Made by a program: the position numbers and the translations under genes. The notes beneath the pieces were generated by a model that was not told the DNA's origin, did no database searches, and worked only from the letters and a program-made list of their open reading frames with translations. DNA of 50,968 bases from Hyphomicrobiales bacterium (lineage in GTDB: Bacteria; Pseudomonadota; Alphaproteobacteria; Rhizobiales; Rhizobiaceae), in assembly GCA_900474095.1 (NCBI GenBank), contig UCOA01000136.1:1-50968 (forward strand), written 5' to 3'. Positions 1-10,165 of the stretch are shown here, in pieces; positions within the stretch are counted from its first letter, which is position 1; each line of letters opens with the position of its first letter.

Positions 1-2688
1 TATGCCGGGCTCGATGCCCGCAGCCAGAACCGCTGGCCGTCGCTGAAGTTCGACATTGGCGCTCTCAACAATCTTCTGTCGCCGTTCTTGTCGGCAGGGT
101 TCTACTACAAGACCTTCATGTGGCCGGCGGCTTTCTGGGAGAAGGTCTACGAGCCGGTGATCCGCCGGGCTGCGGGTCTTGGCCGCGCCGTGTTGGAGCG
201 CGATCCGGACAGCTATGAGAAATGCTGGGCGCATTGTGACCTGCTCGTGGTCGGCGCCGGGCCGACGGGCCTGATGGCGGCATTGACCGCGGGCCGGGCG
301 GGGATGCGGGTCATTCTGGCTGACGAGGATTTCCGACCGGGCGGTTCTCTATTGGCCGAAACGACACAGATTGACGGACGCCCGGCACTGGATTTCGCCG
401 AAATTTCACTTGCCGAACTTCGTGCGCTGCCAAATGTCACGATCATGCCGCGTACCACTGTCTTTGGCTGGTACGACGACAATGTTTTCGGAGCGCTGGA
501 GCGGGTGCAGAAGCATGTGGCTGCGCCGCAGGCGAAGCTGCCGGTGGAGCGGCTCTGGCGCATTGTCGCCAAACGGGCGCTTCTGGCGACGGGCGCCGCG
601 GAGCAGCCGCTGGTCTTCGGCGGCAACGACCGGCCGGGCGTGATGATGGCCGGTGCCCTGCGCACCTATGCCAACCGGTTTGGCGTCGCGGCAGGCAAGT
701 CGGTGGCGATCTTCACCAATGGCAGCGCCGGCTATCGGGCCGCCAGCGATCTTACTGCTCACGGCATCGATGTGGCGGCGATTGTCGATAGCCGCGCCGA
801 AGTGGCAGAGATAGCGCCAGCCGGCGTGCGCGTCATCCGGTCTGCTTCGGTTATCGACACGCGGGGAGGCCAGCGTGTCACAGGCTTGGTTGTCGAGCGA
901 TCGGGCTTCGAGGAAACGATCGCTTGCGACGCGATTGGCATGTCCGGCGGTTGGAATCCGGTTATTCATCTTGCCTGCCAGCGCGGCGCAAAAGCGGTCT
1001 GGTCGCTTGAACTGAACACGTTTCTTGCGCCTGACGTTGACAACGGGCTTGTCGTTGCCGGCGCCGCTGCCGGGCGATATCGCCTTGGCGGCTGTCTCCG
1101 GGACGGCGCGGAGAAGGCTGCTGCGATTGCGACCGATCTCGGTTTTTCGACCACGGCAAGTGCGCTGCCGTCCGTGGGCGAAGACGTCGATCCGTCCTTT
1201 ACGGCGCTCTGGTATGCGCCGGGCGCCAAGGCGAAGGCGTTCGTGGATTTCCAGAACGACGTCCATGTCAAGGACCTGGCTCTCGCGTTGCGCGAGGGGT
1301 TCGGCCATGTCGAGCATGCCAAACGCTACACCACCAACGGCATGGCGACGGATCAGGGCAAGCTCTCCGGTATCAATGCCACGGGTCTGCTGGCCGCAAT
1401 GCAGGGCATCAGCCCCGCTGACGTTGGAACTACCACCTTCCGCCCGTTCTATACGCCGGTCGCCCTCGGCGCTCTTGCCGGCATCGCGCGGGACGAGCAT
1501 GCCGCTCCGGTTCGCAAGTCGCCGCTGCATGGCTGGGCAGAAGGGAACGGCGCAGTCTTCGTCGATTCCGGTCTCTGGTATCGCCCGGCCTATTTTGCCC
1601 AGGAAGGCGAAAAGACTTGGCGGGATAGCACGGACCGCGAGGTTTTGAACGTCCGCCACAATGTCGGGCTCTGTGACGTCTCGACGCTCGGCAAGATCGA
1701 GATTTTCGGACCGGACGCGGCCGAGTTCCTCAACCGGCTTTATTGCAACCCTTTCCTGAAGCTGCCGGTCGGCAAGGCGCGCTATGGGCTGATGCTGCGC
1801 GAGGACGGCATGGTCTATGATGATGGCACCACCAGCCGCTTGTCGCCCGGGCACTTCGTCATGACGACAACGACGGCGCTTGCGGGCGGCGTTATGTCTC
1901 ATATGGAATATTGCGCGCAGGTGCTTTGGCCGCAGCTCAAAGTTCGTTTTTGCTCCTCGAGCGATCAGTGGGCGCAAATGGCGATTGCCGGGCCGAAGGC
2001 GCGCCTCGTGGTTCAGGCGCTTCTCGAGGACGACATATCGAACGCGGCCTTTCCGTTCCTCGCGGCTGGCGTTGTGACGCTGAAAGGCGGCCTCAAGGCG
2101 CGGCTGTTCCGCATCTCCTTTTCCGGTGAACTGGCCTATGAGCTTGCCGTGCCCGCGGGTTTTGGCGAAGCGGTCGCCGACGCGATCATGGAAGAGGGCC
2201 GGGTGCATGGCATCTGCGCCTACGGGCTCGAAGCCTTGAACGTGTTGCGCATCGAGAAGGGTCATGTCACCCATGCCGAATTCGATGGCCGCGTGACACC
2301 GGACGATGCCGGCTTCGGGCGCATGGTATCCGTCCAGAAGCCGGATTTCATCGGCAAGCGTCTTTCGACGCGCTACGGGCTGACGGCGGCGGACCGCATG
2401 CAAATCGTTGGGTTGAAACCCGTCGAGGCGGGCGAGCATATCCGAGCAGGTGCGCATTTGCTGCGCGAAGGTGCCAAACCTTCCACCTTGAATGATCAGG
2501 GCTATCTCAGCTCCGCCTGCTTTTCGCCGACGCTTGGCCATGACATCGCGCTCGCCTTCCTGAAATCCGGCCGCGAACGTTATGGCGAGCGCATCGTCGT
2601 TTGGGACAAGCTCGGCGGTGCGGAGACGGTCGCAGAAGTCTGCGATCCGCTTTTCGTCGATCCCGGCAATGCGAGGCTGAATTCTTGA
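1..2688 (+). CDS. soxA: Sarcosine oxidase alpha subunit (5' end cut by window edge)
   Basis: Large subunit of heterotetrameric sarcosine oxidase, which oxidatively demethylates sarcosine to glycine and passes the one-carbon unit to tetrahydrofolate in the cytoplasm. The frame is open from base 1 (895 residues visible). The family is about 1000 residues, so roughly the first 100, including the N-terminal ferredoxin-like part, lie outside the window. Visible parts are a dinucleotide-binding motif VVGAGPTGLMAAL near visible residue 83, a central oxidoreductase region, and a C-terminal GcvT-like folate-binding half that resembles aminomethyltransferase. It stops 13 bases before soxG, so the two are surely co-transcribed. 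Internal TTG or ATG codons in the visible part are not real starts. Confidence 0.95.
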   Translation, partial: YAGLDARSQNRWPSLKFDIGALNNLLSPFLSAGFYYKTFMWPAAFWEKVYEPVIRRAAGLGRAVLERDPDSYEKCWAHCDLLVVGAGPTGLMAALTAGRAGMRVILADEDFRPGGSLLAETTQIDGRPALDFAEISLAELRALPNVTIMPRTTVFGWYDDNVFGALERVQKHVAAPQAKLPVERLWRIVAKRALLATGAAEQPLVFGGNDRPGVMMAGALRTYANRFGVAAGKSVAIFTNGSAGYRAASDLTAHGIDVAAIVDSRAEVAEIAPAGVRVIRSASVIDTRGGQRVTGLVVERSGFEETIACDAIGMSGGWNPVIHLACQRGAKAVWSLELNTFLAPDVDNGLVVAGAAAGRYRLGGCLRDGAEKAAAIATDLGFSTTASALPSVGEDVDPSFTALWYAPGAKAKAFVDFQNDVHVKDLALALREGFGHVEHAKRYTTNGMATDQGKLSGINATGLLAAMQGISPADVGTTTFRPFYTPVALGALAGIARDEHAAPVRKSPLHGWAEGNGAVFVDSGLWYRPAYFAQEGEKTWRDSTDREVLNVRHNVGLCDVSTLGKIEIFGPDAAEFLNRLYCNPFLKLPVGKARYGLMLREDGMVYDDGTTSRLSPGHFVMTTTTALAGGVMSHMEYCAQVLWPQLKVRFCSSSDQWAQMAIAGPKARLVVQALLEDDISNAAFPFLAAGVVTLKGGLKARLFRISFSGELAYELAVPAGFGEAVADAIMEEGRVHGICAYGLEALNVLRIEKGHVTHAEFDGRVTPDDAGFGRMVSVQKPDFIGKRLSTRYGLTAADRMQIVGLKPVEAGEHIRAGAHLLREGAKPSTLNDQGYLSSACFSPTLGHDIALAFLKSGRERYGERIVVWDKLGGAETVAEVCDPLFVDPGNARLNS

Positions 2689-2701
2689 GACGGGCGCCGA
2701 C

Positions 2702-3250
2702 ATGATCAAGACCTTCATTTCACACCACCCGCTGGAAGGACGTGTTCCCCGGGAGCCCGGAATTCGGGCCGTTGATCACCTGGAGATCCCGCGCAGACAG
2801 GCGATTGCGACGGTCATGGCTGTTGATGGCGAGGAGGCGGTCGCCGCGGGGCTGGTCGCCGTGAGCGGCGTATCCGTCCGCTTCGCCGGGCCGGGCGAAT
2901 GGCTGGCAGTATCTCCGTCGGAAACGCCCGAGAGCCTCCAGCGCAATCTTTCGCTGCTTGCCGAGGCGGCCTACATTTTCGATCAGAGTGACGGCCGCGT
3001 CGTCATGCGGCTGTCAGGGCCGAATGTGCGCCGCATCCTTGCCAAGGGCGTCGCAACCGATCTGCATCCTTCTGTCTTTGCGATCGGCACTTCGTCGAAT
3101 GTTCTGTGTGGGCATGTCGGCGTCAATTTGGCGCGAACCGGCGAGAACGAATTCGAACTGATCGTAATGCGCAGTTTTGCTGAAACCCTGTTTGACGACC
3201 TCAGGCTGATGGGGCGTGAGTTCGATCTCTCCGCCGATTTCTCCGGCTGA
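2702..3250 (+). CDS. soxG: Sarcosine oxidase gamma subunit
   Basis: Small gamma subunit (182 residues) of heterotetrameric sarcosine oxidase, a structural component of the soxBDAG complex. The assignment rests on its place directly after soxA, its length, and its likeness to the GcvT-like SoxG family (motifs such as FAGPGEWLAVSP and DQSDGRVVMRLSGP). It starts with ATG 13 bases after the soxA stop. It is the last gene of the operon; the next gene follows after about 200 bases and probably has its own start of transcription. Confidence 0.93.
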   Translation: MIKTFISHHPLEGRVPREPGIRAVDHLEIPRRQAIATVMAVDGEEAVAAGLVAVSGVSVRFAGPGEWLAVSPSETPESLQRNLSLLAEAAYIFDQSDGRVVMRLSGPNVRRILAKGVATDLHPSVFAIGTSSNVLCGHVGVNLARTGENEFELIVMRSFAETLFDDLRLMGREFDLSADFSG

Positions 3251-3452
3251 GAGCGAATGCGTCATTGCATGCCGCTTTTACGGCGCGGCTGAAGCAGCGA
3301 ATGGCGGGAATGAGCAAGACCTGTTCGCACGGGTGTCTTTTTCCGCGCCGGCTTTAACACTACGGTTTCGATAGCAAGATTTCGCTCAAACGAGTGGACT
3401 GTCTGACCGGGGATGCTTCCCCGGCATGCGTCCGAAGCCGGAGATTTTTCAT

Positions 3453-5879
3453 ATGAAAAGCCATGCCAGGGTCGTCGTTATCGGCGGCGGCGTCGTCGGT
3501 TGTTCGATCCTCTACCACTTGACGAAGTTCGGCTGGACCGACGTGGTTCTTGTGGAGCGCTCGGAACTGACCTCCGGCTCGACCTGGCACGCGGCCGGCG
3601 GCATGCACACCATCAACGGCGACCCGAACGTCGCCAAGCTGCAGAAATATACGGTCGAACTCTACAAGGAAATCCAGGATTATTCCGGCCAGGATATCGG
3701 TCTGCACATGACCTCGGGCATGATGCTGGCTGCCACCAAGGAGCGGTTCGACTGGATGAAGTCGATTCTTGCCAAAGGCCGCTACATGGGGCTGGAGGCA
3801 GAGCTTCTCAGCCCCAAGGAAGCGCACGAACTGATGCCGCTTATGGATCCGAACCAGTTCGTCGGTGCGGTGTTCGATCCGGTCGAAGGGCATCTCGATC
3901 CCTATGGCACGACCCATGCCTATGCCAACTCTGCCAAGAAAAACGGCGCCGACATCTACCTGCATACCAAGGTGGAGGATCTGGTGCAGCTGGAAAACGG
4001 CACGTGGCGGGTGATCACCAACAGGGGCGAGATCATCGCCGAGCACGTCGTCAATGCGGCCGGTCTCTGGGCCCGCGAAGTAGGGCGCATGACAGGGCTC
4101 GAACTGCCGGTGCTCGCCATGGAGCACATGTACCTCATCACGGAGGACATGCCGGAGGTCATCGAGTTCAACCAGACGCGCGGCAAGGAGCTGATGCACT
4201 GCGTCGATTTCGACGGCGAGATCTATCTGCGCCAGGAACGCAACGGCATGCTGATGGGCACTTATGAGAAGGCCTGCCGCCCCTGGTCGCCGGTCACCAC
4301 GTCCTGGGATTTCGGCCATGAATTGCTGGCAGAGGATATCGAGCGCATCACGCCCGAGCTTGAAGTCGGCTTTCGCCATTTCCCGGCCTTCAACAATGCC
4401 GGTATCAAGAAGATCATCAACGGGCCCTTCACGTTTTCGCCGGACGGCAATCCGCTGGTCGGCCCGGTGCGCGGCCTTACCAACTACTGGTCGGCCTGCG
4501 CCGTGATGGCCGGCTTCAGCCAGGGCGGCGGTGTTGGCCTCGCGCTCGCCAATTGGATCATCTATGGCGATCCGGGCTTCGACGTTTTTGCCATGGACGT
4601 CTCGCGCTACGGCGATTTCGCCACGCTCGGCTATACCAACGCCAAGGTTCGCGAAAACTATTCGCGTCGGTTCTCGATCCGCTACCCCAACGAGGAGCTG
4701 CCGGGCGCGCGCCCTTTCCTGACCACGCCGATCTACGACAAGCTGAAGGAGGCGGGAGCGATCTTCGGAGCCTCCTACGGCCTTGAAGCACCCCTCTGGT
4801 TCGCGCCGAAAGGCGAGGGAGACAAATTCTCCTGGCGCCGCTCCAACGATTTCGACGTTGTCGGAGCCGAGGCGAAGGCCGTGCGCGACAGCGTTGGCCT
4901 GATGGAGACCTCCGGTTTCGCGAAGTACTCGATCACGGGCACGGGTGCCGAGGCCTGGCTCGACCGCATGTTGACCTGCCGCATTCCGGCGACTGGCCGC
5001 ATGGCGCTTGCCCCGATGCTGAAGGATGACGGCAAGCTGATCGGCGATTTCACGCTGGCCAAGCTCGGCGAGGGTGATTTCCTGCTGATCGGCTCAGGCA
5101 TCGCCGAGGACTATCATATGCGCTGGTTTGACAGCCATCTGCCGAGGGATGATTCCGTCGTCCTGAGGGCGCTGAACCTCCAATTGGTCGGTCTTTCCAT
5201 CGCTGGCCCGAATTCCCGTGCCTTGATCTCCAAGCTGACCCATCGCGACCTGTCGGATCGGGCCTTCCCGTTCATGGACATTCGCCGCATCGATCTCGGC
5301 ATGGCACCCACCATTGTCGGGCGTGTCAGCTACACCGGCGATCTTGGCTATGAGATATGGATGAAGCCGGAATATCAGCGTTATCTCTATGACCTGATCA
5401 TGGAAGCCGGCGCCGAGTTCGGCATCAAGCTCTTTGGTCTGCGTGCCCTGAATGCCTTGCGGGTCGAAAAATCCTTCGGCAGTTGGTCGCGGGAATATCG
5501 CCCGCTCTACGGCCCGCTGGAGGCCGGGCTCGGTCGATTCGTGGCCCTGAAGAAAGGGGCCGACTTCATCGGCAAGGAAGCCGCCGCGAAGGAAAAGGCG
5601 GAAGGCGGCACGCTACGCCTGCGTAGCTTCGTCATTGTCGCCAAGGACGCCGATGTGATCGGCGACGAGCCGATCTCGCTGAACGGCACGGTCTGCGGTT
5701 GGGTGACGTCGGGCGGATACGCGCATACTTCGGGTGTGTCGGTGGCGATTGGCTATGTGCCCAAGGATGTCGCCGATGAGACGGATGGCTGGCAGGTGGA
5801 GCTGCTTGGCGAAATGCTGCCCGCACGGCGGCTGGCGCAGCCGTTGTTCGATGCCAACGGATCGCGCATGCGGTCGTGA
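3453..5879 (+). CDS. Dimethylglycine/sarcosine dehydrogenase-like FAD and folate enzyme
   Basis: Flavoprotein of the DMGDH/SDH family, 808 residues. The N-terminal half is a DAO-type FAD domain beginning VVVIGGGVVGCSILYHL. It carries the motif STWHAAGG, whose His is the residue that bonds covalently to FAD in mitochondrial DMGDH. The C-terminal half (about residues 430-800) is GcvT-like and binds tetrahydrofolate. Expected reaction: oxidative N-demethylation of dimethylglycine or a related N-methyl amine, with methylene-THF formed. An ATG 27 bases upstream (3426) is in frame, but GGAG at 3440-3443 stands 9 bases before the ATG at 3453, so I prefer the latter. The neighbouring sarcosine oxidase suggests a glycine betaine, dimethylglycine, sarcosine, glycine route. 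The exact substrate is not certain. Confidence 0.85.
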   Translation: MKSHARVVVIGGGVVGCSILYHLTKFGWTDVVLVERSELTSGSTWHAAGGMHTINGDPNVAKLQKYTVELYKEIQDYSGQDIGLHMTSGMMLAATKERFDWMKSILAKGRYMGLEAELLSPKEAHELMPLMDPNQFVGAVFDPVEGHLDPYGTTHAYANSAKKNGADIYLHTKVEDLVQLENGTWRVITNRGEIIAEHVVNAAGLWAREVGRMTGLELPVLAMEHMYLITEDMPEVIEFNQTRGKELMHCVDFDGEIYLRQERNGMLMGTYEKACRPWSPVTTSWDFGHELLAEDIERITPELEVGFRHFPAFNNAGIKKIINGPFTFSPDGNPLVGPVRGLTNYWSACAVMAGFSQGGGVGLALANWIIYGDPGFDVFAMDVSRYGDFATLGYTNAKVRENYSRRFSIRYPNEELPGARPFLTTPIYDKLKEAGAIFGASYGLEAPLWFAPKGEGDKFSWRRSNDFDVVGAEAKAVRDSVGLMETSGFAKYSITGTGAEAWLDRMLTCRIPATGRMALAPMLKDDGKLIGDFTLAKLGEGDFLLIGSGIAEDYHMRWFDSHLPRDDSVVLRALNLQLVGLSIAGPNSRALISKLTHRDLSDRAFPFMDIRRIDLGMAPTIVGRVSYTGDLGYEIWMKPEYQRYLYDLIMEAGAEFGIKLFGLRALNALRVEKSFGSWSREYRPLYGPLEAGLGRFVALKKGADFIGKEAAAKEKAEGGTLRLRSFVIVAKDADVIGDEPISLNGTVCGWVTSGGYAHTSGVSVAIGYVPKDVADETDGWQVELLGEMLPARRLAQPLFDANGSRMRS

Positions 5880-5960
5880 GGAGGCAACGGGCTCCCATAG
5901 GCCGCAGAGACGCCATACAGGTGGTTCAGGCGCAGGATTCACGCTTTTGTGCCTAAATAC

Positions 5961-5983
5961 GTGCGCGCGGGTGCATTTTTTTT
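5961..5983 (+). terminator. Possible weak intrinsic terminator after the dehydrogenase
   Basis: A short imperfect stem, TGCGC/GTGCA with loop GCGG (5962-5975), is followed directly by eight T. It lies 82 bases after the dehydrogenase stop. The stem is weak, so this is tentative. The rest of 5880-6160 (281 bases) holds no gene; it must contain the promoter of the liv operon, but I cannot place one with confidence. Confidence 0.45.
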
Positions 5984-6160
5984 GATTTTTTGGCCGTTAA
6001 AGCGTCAATATCACTAAACTGGGAAAGAATTTCAGGAAGCCGTCATTTTACGCTTCACTTTTCGTTCGAAAGCATTATGGAATCCCCTATCGAAAAAGGC
6101 TCGGTAAGAGCTTCTAAAACAAGAGGTCTGACCTAATAGGATCAGGCCCGGGGGATATTG

Positions 6161-7063
6161 ATGGAGTATTTTGTCCAGCAGCTCGTCAACGGGCTGACGC
6201 TTGGCTCGATTTACGGTTTGATCGCCATTGGCTACACAATGGTTTACGGCATCATCGGAATGGTGAACTTCGCCCACGGCGATATCTTCATGCTGGGCGG
6301 TTTTGCAGCTCTGATTGTCTACCTGATCCTTCTCGGGATGTTCGGTGGCGTCCCGATCGCTCTTGCCCTGTTCATCATGATCATCATAGCGATGCTGATG
6401 ACGGGCCTGTGGAACTGGGTCATTGAAAAGCTGGCTTACCGTCCGCTGCGGGGCTCGTTCCGGCTGGCGCCTCTGATCACCGCGATCGGCATGTCGATTG
6501 CCCTGTCGAACTTCGTTCAGGTGACGCAGGGTCCGCGCAACAAGCCGGTTCCGCCGCTGGTGTCGTCCGTCTACGACATCTTCGGCATTTCGATATCCCT
6601 GAAGCAGATCATCATCGTGCTGGTAACGGCGGTGTTGCTGACGATCTTCTGGTACATCGTCAATCATACGCCGCTGGGCCGCGCCCAGCGCGCCACCGAA
6701 CAGGACCGCAAGATGGCGGCACTGCTCGGCATCGACGTAGACAAGACGATCTCGATCACCTTCGTCATGGGTGCTGCGCTGGCAGCGGTCGCCGGTACCA
6801 TGTACCTGATGTATTACGGCGTGATCGTCTTCACCGACGGTTTCACGCCGGGCGTCAAGGCGTTTACGGCCGCTGTTCTGGGCGGCATCGGCTCGCTTCC
6901 GGGCGCCGTGTTGGGTGGCCTCATGATCGGCCTGATCGAATCGCTCTGGTCGGCGTATTTCACCATCGACTACAAGGATGTCGCGACATTCTCGATCCTC
7001 GCCATCGTGCTGATTTTCAAGCCATCCGGTATTCTGGGTCGGCCGGAAGTCGAGAAGGTGTAA
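6161..7063 (+). CDS. livH: Branched-chain amino acid ABC transporter permease LivH (BraD type)
   Basis: Inner-membrane permease (300 residues) of a HAAT-family importer for branched-chain and other amino acids. It has the LivH hallmarks: FVQQLVNGLTLGSIYGLIAI at the N-terminus, the segment GMVNFAHGDIFMLG, and the C-terminal GVKAFTAAVLGGIGSLPGAVLG-type loop. A TTG codon directly precedes the ATG at 6161; a GGGGGA sequence at 6150-6155 supports the ATG. First gene of an operon in the order permease, permease, ATPase, ATPase, small membrane protein, binding protein, which matches rhizobial braDEFGC. Confidence 0.95.
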   Translation: MEYFVQQLVNGLTLGSIYGLIAIGYTMVYGIIGMVNFAHGDIFMLGGFAALIVYLILLGMFGGVPIALALFIMIIIAMLMTGLWNWVIEKLAYRPLRGSFRLAPLITAIGMSIALSNFVQVTQGPRNKPVPPLVSSVYDIFGISISLKQIIIVLVTAVLLTIFWYIVNHTPLGRAQRATEQDRKMAALLGIDVDKTISITFVMGAALAAVAGTMYLMYYGVIVFTDGFTPGVKAFTAAVLGGIGSLPGAVLGGLMIGLIESLWSAYFTIDYKDVATFSILAIVLIFKPSGILGRPEVEKV

Positions 7064-7067
7064 TTTC

Positions 7068-8459
7068 ATGGCAAACATTTCGCAAACCAATGTGGTCGTC
7101 AGCAACAATCTGATGGCGCGGGCTCTGCGCGAGGCCTTCTATGCCGGTCTCGTTGCTCTTGGCCTGTTCGTGCTCTTCGTCGGCCTGAAAACCGACCAGA
7201 ACATCTTGAACGAACTTGTTCTCGTCCAGCGCTGGGGTCTTTTGGCGATCTTCGTCGCCATTGCCATGGTCGGCCGTTTCCTGACGGTCGCTTATATTCG
7301 TCCCTGGTTCGAGGCACGCAAGGCAGCAAAGGCCGCGGCTCCTACGGTCGAGCGGGAGGCGGGCTTCGTTGCGCGTAATTTCAGCCTGCTCGCCCTCATT
7401 GCCCTGGTCATCTATCCGCCGGTCATGGTGGCATTGTTCGGCTTCCAGGGCTCGCTGAAATGGGTCGACAACTTCGGCATCCAGATCCTCATCTATGTGA
7501 TGCTGGCCTGGGGACTGAACATCGTCGTCGGCCTCGCCGGCCTGCTCGATCTCGGTTATGTCGCCTTCTACGCGGTCGGCGCCTATTCCTACGCGCTGCT
7601 GTCTTCCTATCTCGGCCTGTCCTTCTGGCTGCTGCTGCCAATCGCCGGTGTTCTGGCGGCGGCGTGGGGCACGATCCTCGGTTTCCCGGTGCTGCGCCTC
7701 AAGGGTGACTATCTGGCGATCGTGACGCTTGCCTTCGGGGAAATCATCCGGCTGGTGCTGATCAACTGGACAGAAGTCACCAAGGGCACGTTCGGTATCT
7801 CCGGCATCGCCAAGGCAAGCGTCTTCGGTATCTGGTCCTTCGATGTCAGCGCCGCGAACAATTTCGCCAAGGTATTCGGCCTGCCGATGTCCTCGGCCTA
7901 TTATAAGATCTTCCTCTTCTATCTTGCCCTGGCGCTCTGCATGCTCGCCGCCTTCGTCACGATCCGCCTGCGGCGCATGCCGATCGGCCGGGCCTGGGAA
8001 GCGCTGCGTGAGGACGAGATTGCCTGCCGCTCGCTCGGCATCAACACGGTGACGACCAAGCTGACGGCATTCGCCACCGGCGCGATGTTCGGGGGGATTG
8101 CAGGGTCGTTCTTTGCCGTCCGCCAGGGGTTCGTCTCGCCGGAATCCTTCGTCTTCCTGGAATCGGCGATCATCCTCGCGATCGTGGTTCTCGGCGGCAT
8201 GGGCTCACTGGTCGGCATCGCCGTCGCCGCGACTGTGATGATCGGCGGCACCGAACTGCTGCGTGAAATGGACTTCCTGAAGCAGATCTTCGGACCGGAG
8301 TTCACCCCGGAACTCTACCGCATGCTGATCTTTGGTCTGGCAATGATCGTGGTCATGGTCTGGAAGCCTCGCGGCTTCGTCGGCTCGCGCGAACCCACGG
8401 CATTCCTGCGCGAACGCAAGAGTGTCTCCGGCAGCTTTACCAAGGAAGGGCACGGCTGA
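7068..8459 (+). CDS. livM: Branched-chain amino acid ABC transporter permease LivM (BraE type)
   Basis: Second permease of the importer, 463 residues, which is long for LivM. The extra length is an N-terminal pair of hydrophobic segments (about residues 15-80) before the conserved core. The core contains GLNIVVGLAGLLDLGYVAFYAVGAY and the EAA-like loop ACRSLGINTVTTKL. It starts four bases after the livH stop, and its stop shares a base with the livG start (TGATG), so translation is coupled. Confidence 0.95.
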   Translation: MANISQTNVVVSNNLMARALREAFYAGLVALGLFVLFVGLKTDQNILNELVLVQRWGLLAIFVAIAMVGRFLTVAYIRPWFEARKAAKAAAPTVEREAGFVARNFSLLALIALVIYPPVMVALFGFQGSLKWVDNFGIQILIYVMLAWGLNIVVGLAGLLDLGYVAFYAVGAYSYALLSSYLGLSFWLLLPIAGVLAAAWGTILGFPVLRLKGDYLAIVTLAFGEIIRLVLINWTEVTKGTFGISGIAKASVFGIWSFDVSAANNFAKVFGLPMSSAYYKIFLFYLALALCMLAAFVTIRLRRMPIGRAWEALREDEIACRSLGINTVTTKLTAFATGAMFGGIAGSFFAVRQGFVSPESFVFLESAIILAIVVLGGMGSLVGIAVAATVMIGGTELLREMDFLKQIFGPEFTPELYRMLIFGLAMIVVMVWKPRGFVGSREPTAFLRERKSVSGSFTKEGHG

Positions 8460-9337
8460 TGGCCCTTGAGACAGACACAATGACGAAAGATCCAATCCTC
8501 AAAGTCGAGCATCTGTCGATGCGTTTCGGCGGCCTGATGGCCATCAACGACCTGTCGTTCGAAGCTTATCGCGGGGATATCACCGCGCTCATCGGCCCGA
8601 ACGGCGCCGGCAAGACGACGGTGTTCAACTGCGTCACCGGCTTCTACAAGCCGACGATGGGCATGATCACGATGCGGCAGAAGGCTGGGAAGGAATATCT
8701 TCTCGAGCGCATGTCGGACTACGAGGTCAACCGCGACGCCAAGGTGGCCCGTACCTTCCAGAATATCCGGCTCTTCTCTGGCCTGACGGTTCTGGAGAAC
8801 CTGCTCGTTGCCCAGCACAACAAGCTGATGCTGGCTTCCGGCTATACCATCCTCGGTCTGCTCGGCTTCCCGACCTACAAGGCGGCGGTCGGAGAATCGA
8901 TCGAGCGTGCAAAGTACTGGCTCGACAAGGCAAACCTGACCGACCGAGCCGACGATCCGGCCGGCGACCTGCCCTACGGTGCACAGCGCCGTCTGGAAAT
9001 CGCCCGCGCCATGTGCACGGGGCCGGAATTCCTTTGCCTCGACGAGCCGGCGGCCGGTCTCAATCCGCGCGAATCACTCGCGCTCAACGAGCTGCTGCGC
9101 GGCATCCGCAAGGATACGGACACATCGATCCTTTTGATCGAGCACGACATGTCGGTGGTCATGGAAATTTCCGATCACGTCGTGGTGCTGGAATACGGCC
9201 AGAAGATTTCCGACGGAAATCCGGACTTTGTGAAGCACGATCCGAAGGTTATTGCGGCCTATCTCGGTGTTGAAGATGTTGAGGTCGAAGAGGTGATCGA
9301 ACAGATCGCGGAAATCACGCCGGGGGACACGCACTGA
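8459..9337 (+). CDS. livG: Branched-chain amino acid ABC transporter ATP-binding protein LivG
   Basis: Cytoplasmic ATPase of the importer, 292 residues. Walker A is GPNGAGKTT, the signature is PYGAQRRLEIARAM (the variant usual in LivG), Walker B is LCLDEPAAGLNP, and the switch His is in IEHDMSVVM. The start overlaps the livM stop by one base. An internal ATG at 8480 is an alternative start. There is a short acidic C-terminal tail after the ATPase domain. Confidence 0.95.
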   Translation: MALETDTMTKDPILKVEHLSMRFGGLMAINDLSFEAYRGDITALIGPNGAGKTTVFNCVTGFYKPTMGMITMRQKAGKEYLLERMSDYEVNRDAKVARTFQNIRLFSGLTVLENLLVAQHNKLMLASGYTILGLLGFPTYKAAVGESIERAKYWLDKANLTDRADDPAGDLPYGAQRRLEIARAMCTGPEFLCLDEPAAGLNPRESLALNELLRGIRKDTDTSILLIEHDMSVVMEISDHVVVLEYGQKISDGNPDFVKHDPKVIAAYLGVEDVEVEEVIEQIAEITPGDTH

Positions 9338-10062
9338 TGAGCGACACTCTCCTGAATGTAAAAGCCGTCGAGACCTATTACGGCAATATTCGTGCGCTCG
9401 CCGGTGTTGATGTCGAGGTCAAGCGCGGCGAAATTGTCTGCATGATCGGGGCAAACGGCGCCGGCAAGTCCACGCTGATGATGACCATTTGCGGTAGCCC
9501 GCAGGCGAAGACCGGTTCGGTCACCTTCGATGGCCAGGATATTACCCGCATGCCGACGCACGAAATTGCCCGGTTGCGCGTTGCCCAGTCGCCGGAAGGT
9601 CGCCGTATCTTTCCGCGCATGACCGTCTTTGAAAATCTTCAGATGGGCGCGAGCCTCGACAATATGAAGCATTTCAACGAAGACGTGGAAAAGATCTTCA
9701 CGCTTTTCCCGCGGCTCAAGGAGCGTCAGGCGCAACGCGGCGGAACGCTTTCCGGCGGTGAGCAACAGATGTTGTCGATCGGCCGCGCGCTGATGGCCCG
9801 CCCGAAGCTTTTGCTGCTTGACGAGCCGTCGCTCGGTCTTGCGCCGCTGATCGTCAAGGGCATCTTCGAGGCGATCAAGAAGCTCAACCAACAGGAAGGC
9901 CTGACCGTCTTCCTCGTCGAGCAGAACGCCTTTGCTGCGTTGAAGCTCTCCCATCGCGGCTATGTCATGGTCAACGGCAAGGTAACCATGAGCGGCAGCG
10001 GCAAGGAATTGCTGGCCAATCCGGAAGTGCGCGCCGCCTATCTCGAAGGCGGCCATCATTGA
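9337..10062 (+). CDS. livF: Branched-chain amino acid ABC transporter ATP-binding protein LivF
   Basis: Second ATPase of the importer, 241 residues and normal for LivF. Walker A is GANGAGKST, signature LSGGEQQMLSIGRAL, Walker B LLLLDEPSLGLAP, and the switch region is VEQNAFAAL. The start overlaps the livG stop (TGATGA), which indicates coupled translation. Confidence 0.95.
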   Translation: MSDTLLNVKAVETYYGNIRALAGVDVEVKRGEIVCMIGANGAGKSTLMMTICGSPQAKTGSVTFDGQDITRMPTHEIARLRVAQSPEGRRIFPRMTVFENLQMGASLDNMKHFNEDVEKIFTLFPRLKERQAQRGGTLSGGEQQMLSIGRALMARPKLLLLDEPSLGLAPLIVKGIFEAIKKLNQQEGLTVFLVEQNAFAALKLSHRGYVMVNGKVTMSGSGKELLANPEVRAAYLEGGHH

Positions 10063-10165
10063 TGCCATGCCTGCCGGCGCTTTGATGCCGGCGGGGTGAT
10101 TTCGGTACGTTGGAGCGCATTTACGCGGCTTGGAGCCGACTTGCGCTTTGAAGGGGAGAAATGGA

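Noticed and set aside
406..2718. Very long minus-strand open frame opposite soxA
   Set aside because: It is a codon-bias shadow in GC-rich DNA; the soxA frame has clear family motifs and the antisense product has none.
6080..6110. GG-N10-GC sequence before livH as a sigma-54 promoter
   Set aside because: Only the GG and GC pairs fit; the rest of the consensus is poor.
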